This document shows positions 1-8,124 of a stretch of 25,871 bases of DNA, one piece after another. This stretch comes from a virus. Location: positions 1 to 25,871 of IMG/VR virus record IMGVR_UViG_3300042914_001327, one strand, 5' to 3'. The notes beneath the pieces are model-generated. The model worked only from the letters and a program-made list of their open reading frames with translations, did no database searches and was not told the origin of the DNA. The position numbers and the translations under genes were made by a program. The first letter of the stretch is position 1. Each line of letters opens with the position of its first letter.

Positions 1-494
1 ATGTAAGGCAATCCATTTTCAGTCCCAACGCCAACAACAGTTGGTGTTAATCCACCCGTTACATTCCAGTTAGTCGGCAAAGTACTTGGTGAAGTACTTG
101 CACCTTGCATAGTACTATTACGCAAACTATTGGTTCTCTGCGGTTCTAACAACAATGCGGGGCAACTACCATACATATAGGATAAACGTGGTACGTTAGC
201 CGCAACACTACCAATATTGCCATCAGATTGCGTTCTATTTGCTACACTATTTCTTGACCAAGTTAAATCGCCGTTGCCATTGGCGGGTAATTCAGCATAG
301 ACAACACCTGCTTTGTAACCGCTTGGGATTAATAATAATGATGCGGATTGCAATAATGAAGACGCTGCGGCAACACACGATAATGCTTCCACCGTTCCAC
401 CATCGGCAATCACACGGGTGTTGTATTGCTGCCAAAATGCAGGAAAAGCACCTCTCCCAATGCCAATTCCGATACCGTTGCCGATTCCAAACAT
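1..494 (-). CDS. Tail fibre / phage appendage protein, C-terminus cut by window edge
   Basis: The reading frame opens with ATG at 494, one base after the stop of the preceding gene, and runs off the left edge, so only about 164 N-terminal residues are visible. It starts with a Gly/Ile-rich stretch. At residues 77-122 it carries the pattern LTWSRNSVANRTQSDG...VAANVPRLSY...LLLEPQRTN. This pattern recurs in tail-fibre or head-spike-like structural proteins of Bacteroidota phages and usually precedes carbohydrate-binding beta domains. Its place as the last visible gene of the tail module, after the large tail-tip protein, fits a receptor-binding or distal appendage role. The exact function is inferred; the diagnostic C-terminal part is missing. 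Confidence 0.75.
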   Translation of the reverse strand, partial: MFGIGNGIGIGIGRGAFPAFWQQYNTRVIADGGTVEALSCVAAASSLLQSASLLLIPSGYKAGVVYAELPANGNGDLTWSRNSVANRTQSDGNIGSVAANVPRLSYMYGSCPALLLEPQRTNSLRNSTMQGASTSPSTLPTNWNVTGGLTPTVVGVGTENGLPY

Positions 495-495
495 A

Positions 496-777
496 TTAAT
501 ATCCGATTACTGTTCCGCTCGACGTAACAAATCCGACAATTTTCTGAGCCTTACCAGCGGGGAGATATGTTCCAGCCTTTACGGTAACGCCCGATAATCC
601 CCTTGCTGAAAGCACATTGGTTCCAGAACTTGCGTTGTCGGATTGTACGGAAAATGAAGTAAATACAGTATCTTCATGCACTACAATTGCGTCATAACTT
701 ACGCCAGTAACTGTGCTTGCTGCATGAAATTTAAAGCCTTGTGAGCCTACCGCGATATCAATTGATGGATTTGCCAT
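496..777 (-). CDS. Small structural-region hypothetical protein (93 aa)
   Basis: I do not recognise a named family. The 93-aa protein is rich in Val, Ser, Thr and Gly and predicted to be mostly beta (for example AGTYLPAGKAQKIVGFVTSSG near the C-terminus), with no membrane segment or cysteine. It lies between the 816-aa tail-tip gene and the fibre-like gene, with one base to the latter, so the two are probably co-translated. A promoter-like TAATTTCG box sits only four bases before its ATG. Its position suggests a small tail or fibre accessory protein such as a decoration or fibre-attachment subunit; this is inference from context only. Confidence 0.7.
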   Translation of the reverse strand: MANPSIDIAVGSQGFKFHAASTVTGVSYDAIVVHEDTVFTSFSVQSDNASSGTNVLSARGLSGVTVKAGTYLPAGKAQKIVGFVTSSGTVIGY

Positions 778-781
778 AGTG

Positions 782-789
782 CGAAATTA
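782..789 (-). promoter_or_regulatory. Promoter -7-like box (TAATTTCG)
   Basis: TAATTTCG differs from the Bacteroidota -7 consensus TAnnTTTG at one position and ends four bases before the ATG at 777. No TTG is seen 19-21 bp upstream, so support rests on the box and on its spacing, which is shared with several other genes here. Confidence 0.35.
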
Positions 790-820
790 AACCAAGGCAC
801 TTCGCTAATTGTTGCAAGTC

Positions 821-3271
821 TTACACCACCGCGATAATAAACCACTTTGACCCGTTGCTTTGAATAGTCTTAGATTCGTACTTGCTGCCTAGCGTAGTGG
901 TTGCCCCGTCGTTTATCAAAAAAGTTCCAGCGTTAATAGTTACGGTGTGATTGGACGCTGTTTTAATAAAACTATACTTCTTTCCCATGCTTTCATTTGC
1001 CGCTGGAAGATTGACCGTGATATTGCCGTCTGTGGTGTCGCAAGTTATAAGTTCGTAACCGTTATTAAGCGTATGCGTTCCAGTCGTATAGTTTAGCGGC
1101 GCGCCGTGTTCCTGTAAATGATATTTAATTTCTTCGGTAGTGTTGTCATACTGCAACATCATTTCCCACCGCTTGTTTAACGTCGGCTGCGATGTTGGTG
1201 CTCCGTCTGCATCGTTAACTAAATACTCTAGCATTGTAGACGGTAGCATGGAAATCATGGATTGATAGTTGTTAACTTGCGTTTCAATCAGGTTAACGCG
1301 ATCGCGTAAAATATCGCCTTGCGTACTTGCAATACGCAAACCCTCGCCCGTGGTTGTGGTGTTCGTGTAAACAGGTGTAACTGCCAACCATTCGCCCTCC
1401 CAGATATCGAGTCGCGGATTGAAACTAACCCCATTTAATACCCATGTGTAGGAATCGAAGTACAACGATTTAACCAAATCCAAACTACCTGAATCAATCC
1501 AACTGCCACGAATGACCTGTAAAAAATCAGCGTACAAAGACGATAACCCAACGCCTAACATTTTGGTCGGCGTGCCTTTGGTTATTGAATCCCAACCACC
1601 GTAGAACTCATTAGCTATTACCCATTGAGTACCATCGTTTGCCCATATATTCCCAACGCCGTATTTGTTTCCAGAATAGTAATATTTTGGCTTTAATTGC
1701 ACCTTAGTTGAGTTTACCGAATTGGTCGTTCTCGGTGTAAAATCCTCGGAAATATCCCATACAAAATCAGGGTTTTGATAGTCCGAAGATTCCGCAAAAG
1801 CCACTTGAATGCTGCCCCAATAACTTACGTCGAACACGGCGGGTGTACTCCATTTAGGTGCTTGATTTGCAGGACGCAACAACTTGGGTAGATTGTTCTG
1901 ATAGAGCAATTGAGTTATGGATTGAACGCTATCAATCTTAACCTTTAGAATATTGTAACCTGCAGGCGGTGTTGTGCATTGCTTTTCGAACTTGTAAGTT
2001 ATCCAATTGCCCTGCAAATTGGCTATGTCCACTTTTTCAACGCCCTTGGGTACTGTCGTTGCCGTAATCCAATAACCGTCTGAATCTAAAATCTTAATTC
2101 CACCGCTTCCATTTTCAAGCCATATCATCAGCTTGTATTCGTAACTCACACGGGAATTAGAAACACTTGCGGGGAAATTCGACTTTACAACCACCTTTAC
2201 TTTCAACGGGTGTTCGTCTGGCGTGCTTCCCGTAGGAATGTCGGTTGCGATTAATTCCAGCGCGGTTGTAGTTCGATTTGGGCGCGTTCTAATTATCGAA
2301 GCGGTGTTAATGCGCTCCGTATCAATCGTCAATAACTTAAATGCAGGTTGATAGGTTAACGTTGGTTTTGCCTGCCATTGTGGCCGATTTGGTAGTGTCC
2401 CTAATGCTTGCCTATGACTGTAGGCTCCCGTGCCTTGATAACCAAGTGTATAGTTGTAACGTCTGTATGGGATTGTGGAACCACTGTAAGCCGCAACATC
2501 AGTAAGCCAATATCCGCCGTTGGCGTGCATAAATCGCGTGTTGAATATCTCGCAAACCTGCTCTAGTGCTTGACGGCAATTCACCATGTTTAAGTCATAG
2601 TACCAATTAGCCGCTAGGTCGATTGCCTTAACGTCTTGAAATGGGTCATAATCCTCTAGGAATGTATTGATATTTAAGCGCAGCATATCCACCCCTTTAC
2701 GAAATCCGTCGGCCGCGTACGTAGATTGCGCGTCGAAGAAGTAGTAATCCGTTTTGCCTAGGTATGGCCAATATTCATGCAATTCCAATTCCTGCAAGCA
2801 CTCGCGAAATAGTACGTTAACTTGAATGTAACCATCGCTAAACCAACTTGCTTTCACATTGTACCCATCCAGCAATTCCAGCCCGTCCACAGCCGTCAAT
2901 TGTATTATTGGTTTGCTGTCTATTCCCTCGCGAAGTCGCTGCATTTGGTCGGCTAATATTCGACCGACAAAAAACAAATCACTGCCTCGCCAAACGACCA
3001 TCGTCCAGTAGGTTTCGGCTTGCGTTTGGATTGCCAAAAACGCATCCATAACCGTCTGATTCGGAATTACAAAGTTTGCAGTTACTCTGCTGGACTTAAT
3101 GCGGTTTTCGTGCCACTTGCTACCCTCGCCCTCGCGGTCTAGCGTGAACCCCTCGCCCGCTAACTTTAGCTCTGTTCCTGTTGTCGCGCTGCCTGTTGGC
3201 GCATCGTGTATCTCCACTTTCCAAGTGGTATTATTGAAGCTCTTAAATTCTCCGTAGTATTTGCGTGCCAT
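821..3271 (-). CDS. Large tail-tip / baseplate-type tail protein (816 aa)
   Basis: This 816-aa protein directly follows the tape measure gene; its ATG overlaps the tape measure stop (TAATG). This is the usual place of the distal-tail/tail-associated (Dit/Tal-like) proteins of siphophages. The N-terminal 150 residues (MARKYYGEFKS..., then RVTANFVIP, ETYWTMVVWR, LTAVDGLELLDGYN) resemble the beta-rich start of tail-tip proteins in Bacteroidota phages. The last about 80 residues (THTLNNGYELITCDTTDGNITVNLPAA and on to FIIAVV) look like a beta appendage domain common at the C-terminus of phage fibres. No peptidase motif is visible. A role in the tail tip and host contact is a confident inference; precise homology to Dit or Tal is not shown. 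Confidence 0.75.
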   Translation of the reverse strand: MARKYYGEFKSFNNTTWKVEIHDAPTGSATTGTELKLAGEGFTLDREGEGSKWHENRIKSSRVTANFVIPNQTVMDAFLAIQTQAETYWTMVVWRGSDLFFVGRILADQMQRLREGIDSKPIIQLTAVDGLELLDGYNVKASWFSDGYIQVNVLFRECLQELELHEYWPYLGKTDYYFFDAQSTYAADGFRKGVDMLRLNINTFLEDYDPFQDVKAIDLAANWYYDLNMVNCRQALEQVCEIFNTRFMHANGGYWLTDVAAYSGSTIPYRRYNYTLGYQGTGAYSHRQALGTLPNRPQWQAKPTLTYQPAFKLLTIDTERINTASIIRTRPNRTTTALELIATDIPTGSTPDEHPLKVKVVVKSNFPASVSNSRVSYEYKLMIWLENGSGGIKILDSDGYWITATTVPKGVEKVDIANLQGNWITYKFEKQCTTPPAGYNILKVKIDSVQSITQLLYQNNLPKLLRPANQAPKWSTPAVFDVSYWGSIQVAFAESSDYQNPDFVWDISEDFTPRTTNSVNSTKVQLKPKYYYSGNKYGVGNIWANDGTQWVIANEFYGGWDSITKGTPTKMLGVGLSSLYADFLQVIRGSWIDSGSLDLVKSLYFDSYTWVLNGVSFNPRLDIWEGEWLAVTPVYTNTTTTGEGLRIASTQGDILRDRVNLIETQVNNYQSMISMLPSTMLEYLVNDADGAPTSQPTLNKRWEMMLQYDNTTEEIKYHLQEHGAPLNYTTGTHTLNNGYELITCDTTDGNITVNLPAANESMGKKYSFIKTASNHTVTINAGTFLINDGATTTLGSKYESKTIQSNGSKWFIIAVV

Positions 3272-5520
3272 TATCCCCTAGAATAGTCGTTGTTGTGTTT
3301 CTGTAAAATTATAGCCAAATCGCGGCCGCTTATATGGGTAGTTGCTATGTAACCGCCATCGTTGCCGCCGCTTCCAATAATATCTTTCAATTTGTTTAAT
3401 GGTGCAATAACCTCGGGATTGCTACGCGCTCCGGGATATTCACCCATTAATCCCAATGTAGGTCCGTAAACAATACCCCCGTCGGCGAATTTTTGTGTGG
3501 CTATTTTGGAAACGTTTGCCAAACCTGCGGCAACTGCTGCACCTGCGGCAACGCCACCTCGAACGGGCGACGATGGGTCTGGCACTGGCATAAATTGCGA
3601 TTGGTACGCTAACTGCGCACTAAAATAAGTTGATATTAACGCTTGGGCTAAACTCAATGCCTTTGCACGTTTTGCCTGTTTCCTCGCCGCTTCATCCCCT
3701 TTGCCAACAATGGCATCGTTAAACGCTATCACTGCTTGACTGTATTGCGCAAACATATCCGCTTGAAATTGCAATTGCCTCATACGGCTTTCATTTGCTT
3801 TTTGTTCGTCGGTTTTGCGGAAACTTTCCTTAATCGCGTTTTCGGCGGCTGCTTGGGCTTGCACCAATGCCAAGGTATCTTTACCCGCTTTTTTTGCATC
3901 CTCAATTAACTTGGTATAATGCGAAGTAGTTTCAGCCAATTCCAGGGCGCGTTTTTGGTCTTGCGTTACCGCTGTGGCTTTTGCTATATCGGTTTCCAAT
4001 TGTAGCAAATCTTTGGCGCGTTGTTCCGCGTCTCGTTTTTCTTTTTCTTCGGCGGCGGATTTTTTGTTGTTGTAATCGGTTCTAACCTTATCCAGTGCCG
4101 CGTTTCTTAATTTGTTAATTTCAATTTCGGTATATCCCTGCTCTTTTAATTGCTTAACTTTTGTTGCAAATGCTGCATCTTCGGCTTTGACCAAAGCTTC
4201 AAGCGTACCGTCATTAATAGCTAATAGCGCAGCTTGACGGTCAAGTGTGTAGTCAACAACTTTTTTTGTTTCATTTTCTTTTTTCTTACCGCTATCCACT
4301 ACAGCGTCGGCGCTTAATTTCTCCGCGGATATTAAATCCGTAATCGCTGCAATCTGTTTGTCTATGCCATCAATCTGCGTTTTCGTAGCTTTGGCGTTCG
4401 TCTTTGCAGTCTCTTCGACTTGCCTTGCATATAAGCCAGCCCCTGCTGCGAATAAATCTGCTGACTTTTTTTGTGCCGCTTCTAAGTCTTTAGTTTGCTT
4501 TAATTCAAGTTCAAATTTTTTCGCGCTTAGTTCTGCAATTTTATCATAGGCTGCTTTTGCCTTGGCGTTCTTAATTATCTCCGTAGTTAAATTAGCAGTG
4601 GCTTGCTTTAATTCGTAAGCCCCTACTTTTTCCAACTTTTGATTTGCTAAAAAATTAGGATATATTTCCTGAATCTGTTTAAGCGCGTCGCGCCGTGTTG
4701 ACATTTTTTGTGTCAAGTCGCCAACAACTGCAATCAGAGGTCCTATATTTTTATACTCTTCTTTAAAATTGTCGCTTGCATTTTTTGCAACATCAATCAG
4801 AGGCCGCTGTGCTTGCGCTGCTTTTTCGGCTGCCTCTCTCATTGAGCGCATTTTTTCTACAAGCATAGCAATTCCAACAATAGCCGCGCCTACTCCCGTA
4901 GCTAATAAAGCCGCTTTCATTCCTGTTAGCCCTCTAATTGACATCATAATGGTGCTGTTGTATGCATCTTGTATGGCTTTGGTTACTCCTATTCTTACGG
5001 CTGATTCAGCTTGCAATGCATTTTGTATTTCCTGCAATGAGCTAAGCACTAGCATAGTGCCTTGTAACTTAACCATTGTTTTTTGAAGGTCTTCGTATTC
5101 AATCCCAAGTGCAGCCATTGAACCCTCTACAACCCCAAAGCCTGCCGCTAGTGCCTGCGCTCCACCTATTGCGGCATCAAGTCGCCTTGTATCACTAGCA
5201 AAATACCCAATCTCCGCACGGGTATCGCCAATTTCGTCCTGCATCCTACCCGCTTCACGAATAAATTGGTTTGCCATGTCGGCAAATGCAGGACCCATCG
5301 CACGGGCTTCCATAGCCATAGTTTGCAATTGCCTAACTACTCGCGCGGTCGGCTTAGATTTTGCAAGCGCATCAAGTCGTTTTTGTATGTCTTTTGCAGC
5401 TTCGGCAACCTCCGTGGACATTTTCTGTCCCGATTGTTGCATCATAACCACGGCGTCGTCAAAGCCTTTTTTTAAGGCTGTAATATCCGCTCCAATTGCT
5501 ACGTTTAATTTGTTTGCCAT
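3271..5520 (-). CDS. Tail tape measure protein
   Basis: The tape measure fixes tail length and is ejected with the DNA. The 749-aa protein is Lys/Ala/Glu-rich and largely helical with long coiled coils (about residues 20-130 and 360-600). A hydrophobic stretch lies near residues 195-225 (AALLATGVGAAIVGIAMLV). The C-terminus is typical: QAKRAKALSLAQALISTYFS, an Ala/Gly-rich segment, then FADGGIVYGPTLGLMGE and NPEVIAPLNKL. This pattern is found in many siphophage tape measures. The gene lies between the tail terminator-like gene and the tail-tip gene, in the expected order. Start ATG is 2 bases after the previous stop. The short length predicts a relatively short tail. Confidence 0.93.
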   Translation of the reverse strand: MANKLNVAIGADITALKKGFDDAVVMMQQSGQKMSTEVAEAAKDIQKRLDALAKSKPTARVVRQLQTMAMEARAMGPAFADMANQFIREAGRMQDEIGDTRAEIGYFASDTRRLDAAIGGAQALAAGFGVVEGSMAALGIEYEDLQKTMVKLQGTMLVLSSLQEIQNALQAESAVRIGVTKAIQDAYNSTIMMSIRGLTGMKAALLATGVGAAIVGIAMLVEKMRSMREAAEKAAQAQRPLIDVAKNASDNFKEEYKNIGPLIAVVGDLTQKMSTRRDALKQIQEIYPNFLANQKLEKVGAYELKQATANLTTEIIKNAKAKAAYDKIAELSAKKFELELKQTKDLEAAQKKSADLFAAGAGLYARQVEETAKTNAKATKTQIDGIDKQIAAITDLISAEKLSADAVVDSGKKKENETKKVVDYTLDRQAALLAINDGTLEALVKAEDAAFATKVKQLKEQGYTEIEINKLRNAALDKVRTDYNNKKSAAEEKEKRDAEQRAKDLLQLETDIAKATAVTQDQKRALELAETTSHYTKLIEDAKKAGKDTLALVQAQAAAENAIKESFRKTDEQKANESRMRQLQFQADMFAQYSQAVIAFNDAIVGKGDEAARKQAKRAKALSLAQALISTYFSAQLAYQSQFMPVPDPSSPVRGGVAAGAAVAAGLANVSKIATQKFADGGIVYGPTLGLMGEYPGARSNPEVIAPLNKLKDIIGSGGNDGGYIATTHISGRDLAIILQKHNNDYSRG

Positions 5521-5522
5521 TT

Positions 5523-5963
5523 TTAAGTTGGTTTTACTCGATTGTATCCAATAATGTAATCTTGCGCCACTTGGTAAACTCCAGCAAAGTCGGCTTCATC
5601 GTCCGACATTTGTACTTCACCATCATAGAAAATCTGATTTACCTTGAATGTTGATATGGTTGCGGGAAGTGCAGCGGCTTTTAATTCCATTGCAGCCCTT
5701 ACAAGTAAGGCAATACTATTTGCTTTTTCAAATCCACTCACGCCTCCAGCATCAGCCGCAAAAATTGACACTTGCACGCGGATAAAATCCAGTGTACTGA
5801 TTTGGTCTTTGGTATTCATGGGAGTTACGCTCACTTGGTGGTATGCGATTGCAGGAAAGTTCGTGCCGTGTAGAATCCGCAAAGGGAATATCTTATTACT
5901 TACCTCCGTGGTTAACGGGCTGTAATTGCTTAAGATATTGTAAATTACATTAGTAATTGCCAT
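5523..5963 (-). CDS. Tail terminator/completion protein, DUF3168-like (146 aa)
   Basis: The likely start is the ATG at 5963 (MAITNVIYNIL...), ten bases after the preceding stop. A longer frame from 6005 would add 14 residues but overlap the upstream gene by 32 bases. The pattern MAITNVIYNILSNYSPL, then KIFPLRI, FPAIAYHQVS, and later DFIRVQVSIFA...ANSIALLVRAAMEL, matches the layout of DUF3168 tail completion proteins (HK97 gp10/SPP1 gp17-type neck or tail terminators). These proteins cap the tail tube and join it to the head. Its place is unusual: it lies after the tail chaperone and right before the tape measure, whereas terminators usually precede the tube gene. Confidence 0.65.
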   Translation of the reverse strand: MAITNVIYNILSNYSPLTTEVSNKIFPLRILHGTNFPAIAYHQVSVTPMNTKDQISTLDFIRVQVSIFAADAGGVSGFEKANSIALLVRAAMELKAAALPATISTFKVNQIFYDGEVQMSDDEADFAGVYQVAQDYIIGYNRVKPT

Positions 5964-5973
5964 GAATGCAAAT

Positions 5974-6300
5974 TTAAGCCTCGGCAGGTGGTACAATGTT
6001 GCCAAATGAAGCGATTTTTAACGGGCGTTTAAAATCAAACGCATCATTGGGAATAGTCTTTGGTAACGCCTTGGAAACCTCATCCCAATCAACAATATTA
6101 GATTTATCCCAATCAAACCGTATAAAATCAGTTTCTCGAAGTTGCCGTTTGGTTTGGCTTTGCACTAAGGCGTAAACCTGCCATCTAGCGCGTTCCCAAT
6201 CATTTTGGTATTGCCTCTTTTGCGCTTTTCGCATGCCGTGCAAGCGGTGCATAAAATAGTCGGGGGTGAACCTGCCAAATTCCGATTCGCTTGCCCCCAT
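5974..6300 (-). CDS. Tail assembly chaperone T-like domain, expressed by -1 frameshift
   Basis: Seen alone this is a 108-aa frame from ATG 6300. The same frame is open upstream, without a stop, to the slippery site at 6366-6372 inside the preceding chaperone gene. The 22 residues before the ATG read ANSQSRGAILTWRQLKRIAYGE and join smoothly to MGASESEFGRFTPDYFMHRLHG. The stretch ILTWRQLKRIAYGEMGxSExEFGRFTPDYF is the conserved core of phage tail assembly chaperone second domains (lambda T, rcc01693-like). The core straddles the ATG, so initiation at 6300 would give a truncated domain. The functional product is therefore probably a 254-aa G-T fusion that recruits tube subunits to the tape measure. 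Confidence 0.8.
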   Translation of the reverse strand: MGASESEFGRFTPDYFMHRLHGMRKAQKRQYQNDWERARWQVYALVQSQTKRQLRETDFIRFDWDKSNIVDWDEVSKALPKTIPNDAFDFKRPLKIASFGNIVPPAEA

Positions 6301-6335
6301 CTCTCCGTAGGCTATGCGCTTTAATTGCCGCCAAG

Positions 6336-6737
6336 TTAAGATTGCGCCTCTTGACTGGCTATTGGCTTTTTTTCTTCAGGCGTATTTTCGTCATCGTCTG
6401 AATGGTTGAAGCCTGTATAAGCGATAACAAATTCGGTAAATGCTCCAAGTATTTCATGGGCTTTCCTGATTTTGCGCCCTAATTCGCGGACTTGGTAAAA
6501 CGGTTTTTGTTTTTCCGGGTAAATATCAGCATATTCGTTAATCCCGTGGAATGCGCAAATCAATGCCATGTCCATAACCTTGGAGAGTTTAACTGCGTCC
6601 ATATTGGTAATGTCCAAATGCTGGCCAATATTCTCAAAGTCCAAATTCAAATCGGACATAATCGCCTGAATGGAATTGAAATTAAATTCCATGTGGTAAG
6701 TGGTGCCGCCTAATACAATTGTCGGGTGTGGTTTCAT
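6336..6737 (-). CDS. Tail assembly chaperone G-like protein
   Basis: This 133-aa protein begins KPHPTIVLGGTTYHMEFNFNSIQAIMSDL. It has the form of siphophage tail assembly chaperones: an N-terminal beta pair followed by helices, and a polar, acidic C-terminus (SDDDENTPEEKKPIASQEAQS). It lies between the major tail gene and the tape measure, where lambda G and its relatives sit. The 0-frame stop is nine codons after a canonical A AAA AAG slippery heptamer; a -1 shift there makes the longer G-T form. A promoter-like TATCTTCG box lies five bases before the ATG and a terminator upstream of it. The unshifted form should be the abundant one, as in lambda. Confidence 0.85.
   Translation of the reverse strand: MKPHPTIVLGGTTYHMEFNFNSIQAIMSDLNLDFENIGQHLDITNMDAVKLSKVMDMALICAFHGINEYADIYPEKQKPFYQVRELGRKIRKAHEILGAFTEFVIAYTGFNHSDDDENTPEEKKPIASQEAQS
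6366..6372 (-). promoter_or_regulatory. Programmed -1 ribosomal frameshift slippery site (A AAA AAG)
   Basis: On the minus strand the 0-frame codons GAA AAA AAG give the exact A AAA AAG heptamer used in dnaX and in many phage G-T genes. After the shift, reading resumes at GCC and stays open through 22 codons into the frame annotated at 5974-6300. No strong downstream pseudoknot was worked out by eye. Confidence 0.8.
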
Positions 6738-6742
6738 ATACG

Positions 6743-6750
6743 CGAAGATA
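6743..6750 (-). promoter_or_regulatory. Promoter -7-like box (TATCTTCG) of the tail chaperone gene
   Basis: TATCTTCG is one base off TAnnTTTG and ends five bases before ATG 6737. A TTTTTG that is part of the upstream terminator T-tract lies 18 bp before it and could serve as the -33 element. Confidence 0.4.
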
Positions 6751-6763
6751 CGGAATCCGTAAG

Positions 6764-6792
6764 CAAAACAAAAAGGAGGCTATTGCCCCCTT
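6764..6792 (-). terminator. Rho-independent terminator after the major tail gene
   Basis: On the minus strand, AAGGGGGC and GCCTCCTT pair over 8 bp (one G-U) around a 4-base loop (AATA), followed by TTTGTTTTG. It lies about 80 bases past the end of the major tail gene and would stop most transcripts before the chaperone gene. Confidence 0.75.
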
Positions 6793-6874
6793 AATGCCTA
6801 TGAACGATAATAAGAAAATGGTAGTTGTGATTGCGTTTGCGCTGGGCTGGGTTGCCCGCTATGACTAAGCTACT

Positions 6875-7309
6875 TTAGAAAGTTCCAAAAGTAACGGCGC
6901 CTGTAATTTGCAATGAGCAAGTAAAAGAAGCTGCATCGTTCTGTGGTGCGGACAATTCCAAGTTGGACACGTAAACCTCCGCGGACGTTTTCACATCCCC
7001 CGTTACGTTTGAACCCCAAACAGCTAACAAGGTAGTTCCTGCCACTAGTTTATCCATTAAATCTTTGAAGGAATACGCTCCACTTCCGACGCTTCCATCT
7101 TCCTCAAAACGACCATCAACGGAAATAGTGCCGCCCTTTTCGCCTGCCAAAAACTCTTTCCAGCCTGCTGAATCTTTAGTTGTAACCTCGATCATGTCGG
7201 AGGCTAGAGATAATGAGTGTGAAGTAGCATTCGCAACCTTGGTCAAAGTGCCGCTAATGTCTGCATATAGTCCAATAATAGTACCGTTTACAATTCCTGT
7301 TGTAGCCAT
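6875..7309 (-). CDS. Major tail (tube) protein
   Basis: The tube protein polymerises into the tail shaft. The 144-aa product matches the short major tail proteins of the TP901-1/Phage_tail_2 kind: an N-terminal beta pair (GTIIGLYADISGTLTKVANA), the SLASDMIEVTTKDSAGWKEFLAGEKGGTISVDGRFEEDG region with the conserved DxIEVTTKDSxGWKE pattern, and a C-terminal beta segment ending CSLQITGAVTFGTF. A TAAATTTG box ends four bases before the ATG and a terminator follows the gene, so it can be made as a short, abundant transcript of its own. The neighbours (gp10-like protein upstream, chaperone downstream) are as expected. Confidence 0.9.
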   Translation of the reverse strand: MATTGIVNGTIIGLYADISGTLTKVANATSHSLSLASDMIEVTTKDSAGWKEFLAGEKGGTISVDGRFEEDGSVGSGAYSFKDLMDKLVAGTTLLAVWGSNVTGDVKTSAEVYVSNLELSAPQNDAASFTCSLQITGAVTFGTF

Positions 7310-7313
7310 GTTT

Positions 7314-7321
7314 CAAATTTA
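7314..7321 (-). promoter_or_regulatory. Promoter -7 box (TAAATTTG) of the major tail gene
   Basis: A perfect TAnnTTTG match ends four bases before ATG 7309 in the 43-base intergenic gap. No TTG is found at the usual 19-21 bp upstream; the nearest is 26 bp away. Confidence 0.5.
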
Positions 7322-7352
7322 GGTAGGTGGAGTGTTTGTAAGTGTTGCAAAA

Positions 7353-7799
7353 TTAGGTCATTTTAAAACCTTGTTTTTTTGCCTCCTCGCGAACTGTAAC
7401 CAAAACAGCATTCATAACCCCGCTAGTTACTTTTTCGCGGTTCTGGTCAAGTGCTGGACGCATAAATGGACGCGGTTTTAATACACCCCTATACGCTCCG
7501 TTGTCGGTTATTCGCGGCTCGGTGCCGTACTCAAAGAATATCCCTAAAAAGTAATTGTAAAATTCCTGACGTAGCCCAATCAATACTTGACTTCGGTACT
7601 TGTTATCTTTGTCGGTAATAAATCCAATTGAATCGCGAAGGTTTCCAGTGTCAACCGGTACATGTGCTTTTGCAGTATCAATTACTACTTGCGATTCGCG
7701 TTTGATGCGATTTTGTAGTTTTTCAGTTTCAATGTTTGCCCCTATGGCTTCCAAGGACTTCACAACTTCGGGGATTCCCGTAACTTTTCCAAATGCCAT
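7353..7799 (-). CDS. HK97 gp10-like neck/tail-completion protein
   Basis: The 148-aa protein shows the HK97 gp10 family pattern: a short N-terminal helix region (GIPEVVKSLEAIG), AKAHVPVDTGNLRDSIGF at about residues 43-60, IGLRQEFYNYFLGIFFEYGT, and KPRPFMRPALDQNREKV near residues 107-123. The VDTGNLRxSI, FxEYGT and RPFMRPAL motifs are hallmarks of the family, which acts at the head-tail junction or as a tail completion protein. Its ATG follows the preceding stop by one base, so it is translated with the head closure gene. Confidence 0.9.
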   Translation of the reverse strand: MAFGKVTGIPEVVKSLEAIGANIETEKLQNRIKRESQVVIDTAKAHVPVDTGNLRDSIGFITDKDNKYRSQVLIGLRQEFYNYFLGIFFEYGTEPRITDNGAYRGVLKPRPFMRPALDQNREKVTSGVMNAVLVTVREEAKKQGFKMT

Positions 7800-7800
7800 G

Positions 7801-8124
7801 TTATTGAGTTAATTCGCACAATAATTCTTGATACATTTTGCGGCCTTTGACTTCGGAAATGGACAAAATATTGAAGTACAACCCATCGTGTAATATCCTA
7901 TCGCGCACCGTTACGGCCGAATTATAGCGAATAGTAAAAGTGTAAATCTGTTTATTTTCCCTGCGATCGGCGTTTACGGATTCTTGCGCGCTTGGTTGTT
8001 CTTTGCGGTTTGCCCAAATCGTTTGGTAATTGCTCCACGTCGGTAGCCTTGCACCGCTAGAAGTACTCACGGCTTGCGTAGCGCGTTGAATCGTGATTCT
8101 GATATCGAATATTCCTGCATTCAT
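7801..8124 (-). CDS. Head closure / head-tail joining protein (SPP1 gp16-like)
   Basis: The 107-aa all-beta protein has the Phage_H_T_join pattern: MNAGIFDIRITIQRAT at the start, a tryptophan region WSNYQTIWANRKEQPSAQE, the ESVNADRRENKQIYTFTIRYN strand and RDRILHDGLYFNILSI, ending in a short strand. These proteins plug the portal-connector channel and provide the tail docking surface. The start overlaps the connector gene stop (TAATG at 8124), which indicates translational coupling. Order and size match the HK97/SPP1 neck module. Confidence 0.88.
   Translation of the reverse strand: MNAGIFDIRITIQRATQAVSTSSGARLPTWSNYQTIWANRKEQPSAQESVNADRRENKQIYTFTIRYNSAVTVRDRILHDGLYFNILSISEVKGRKMYQELLCELTQ

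Noticed and set aside
6794-6868. 24-codon rightward frame (MPMNDNKKMVVVIAFALGW...) in the gap after the major tail gene
   Set aside because: It lies opposite to the operon, the AGGAGG run is 14-20 bases from the ATGs and belongs to the terminator stem; too short to support.
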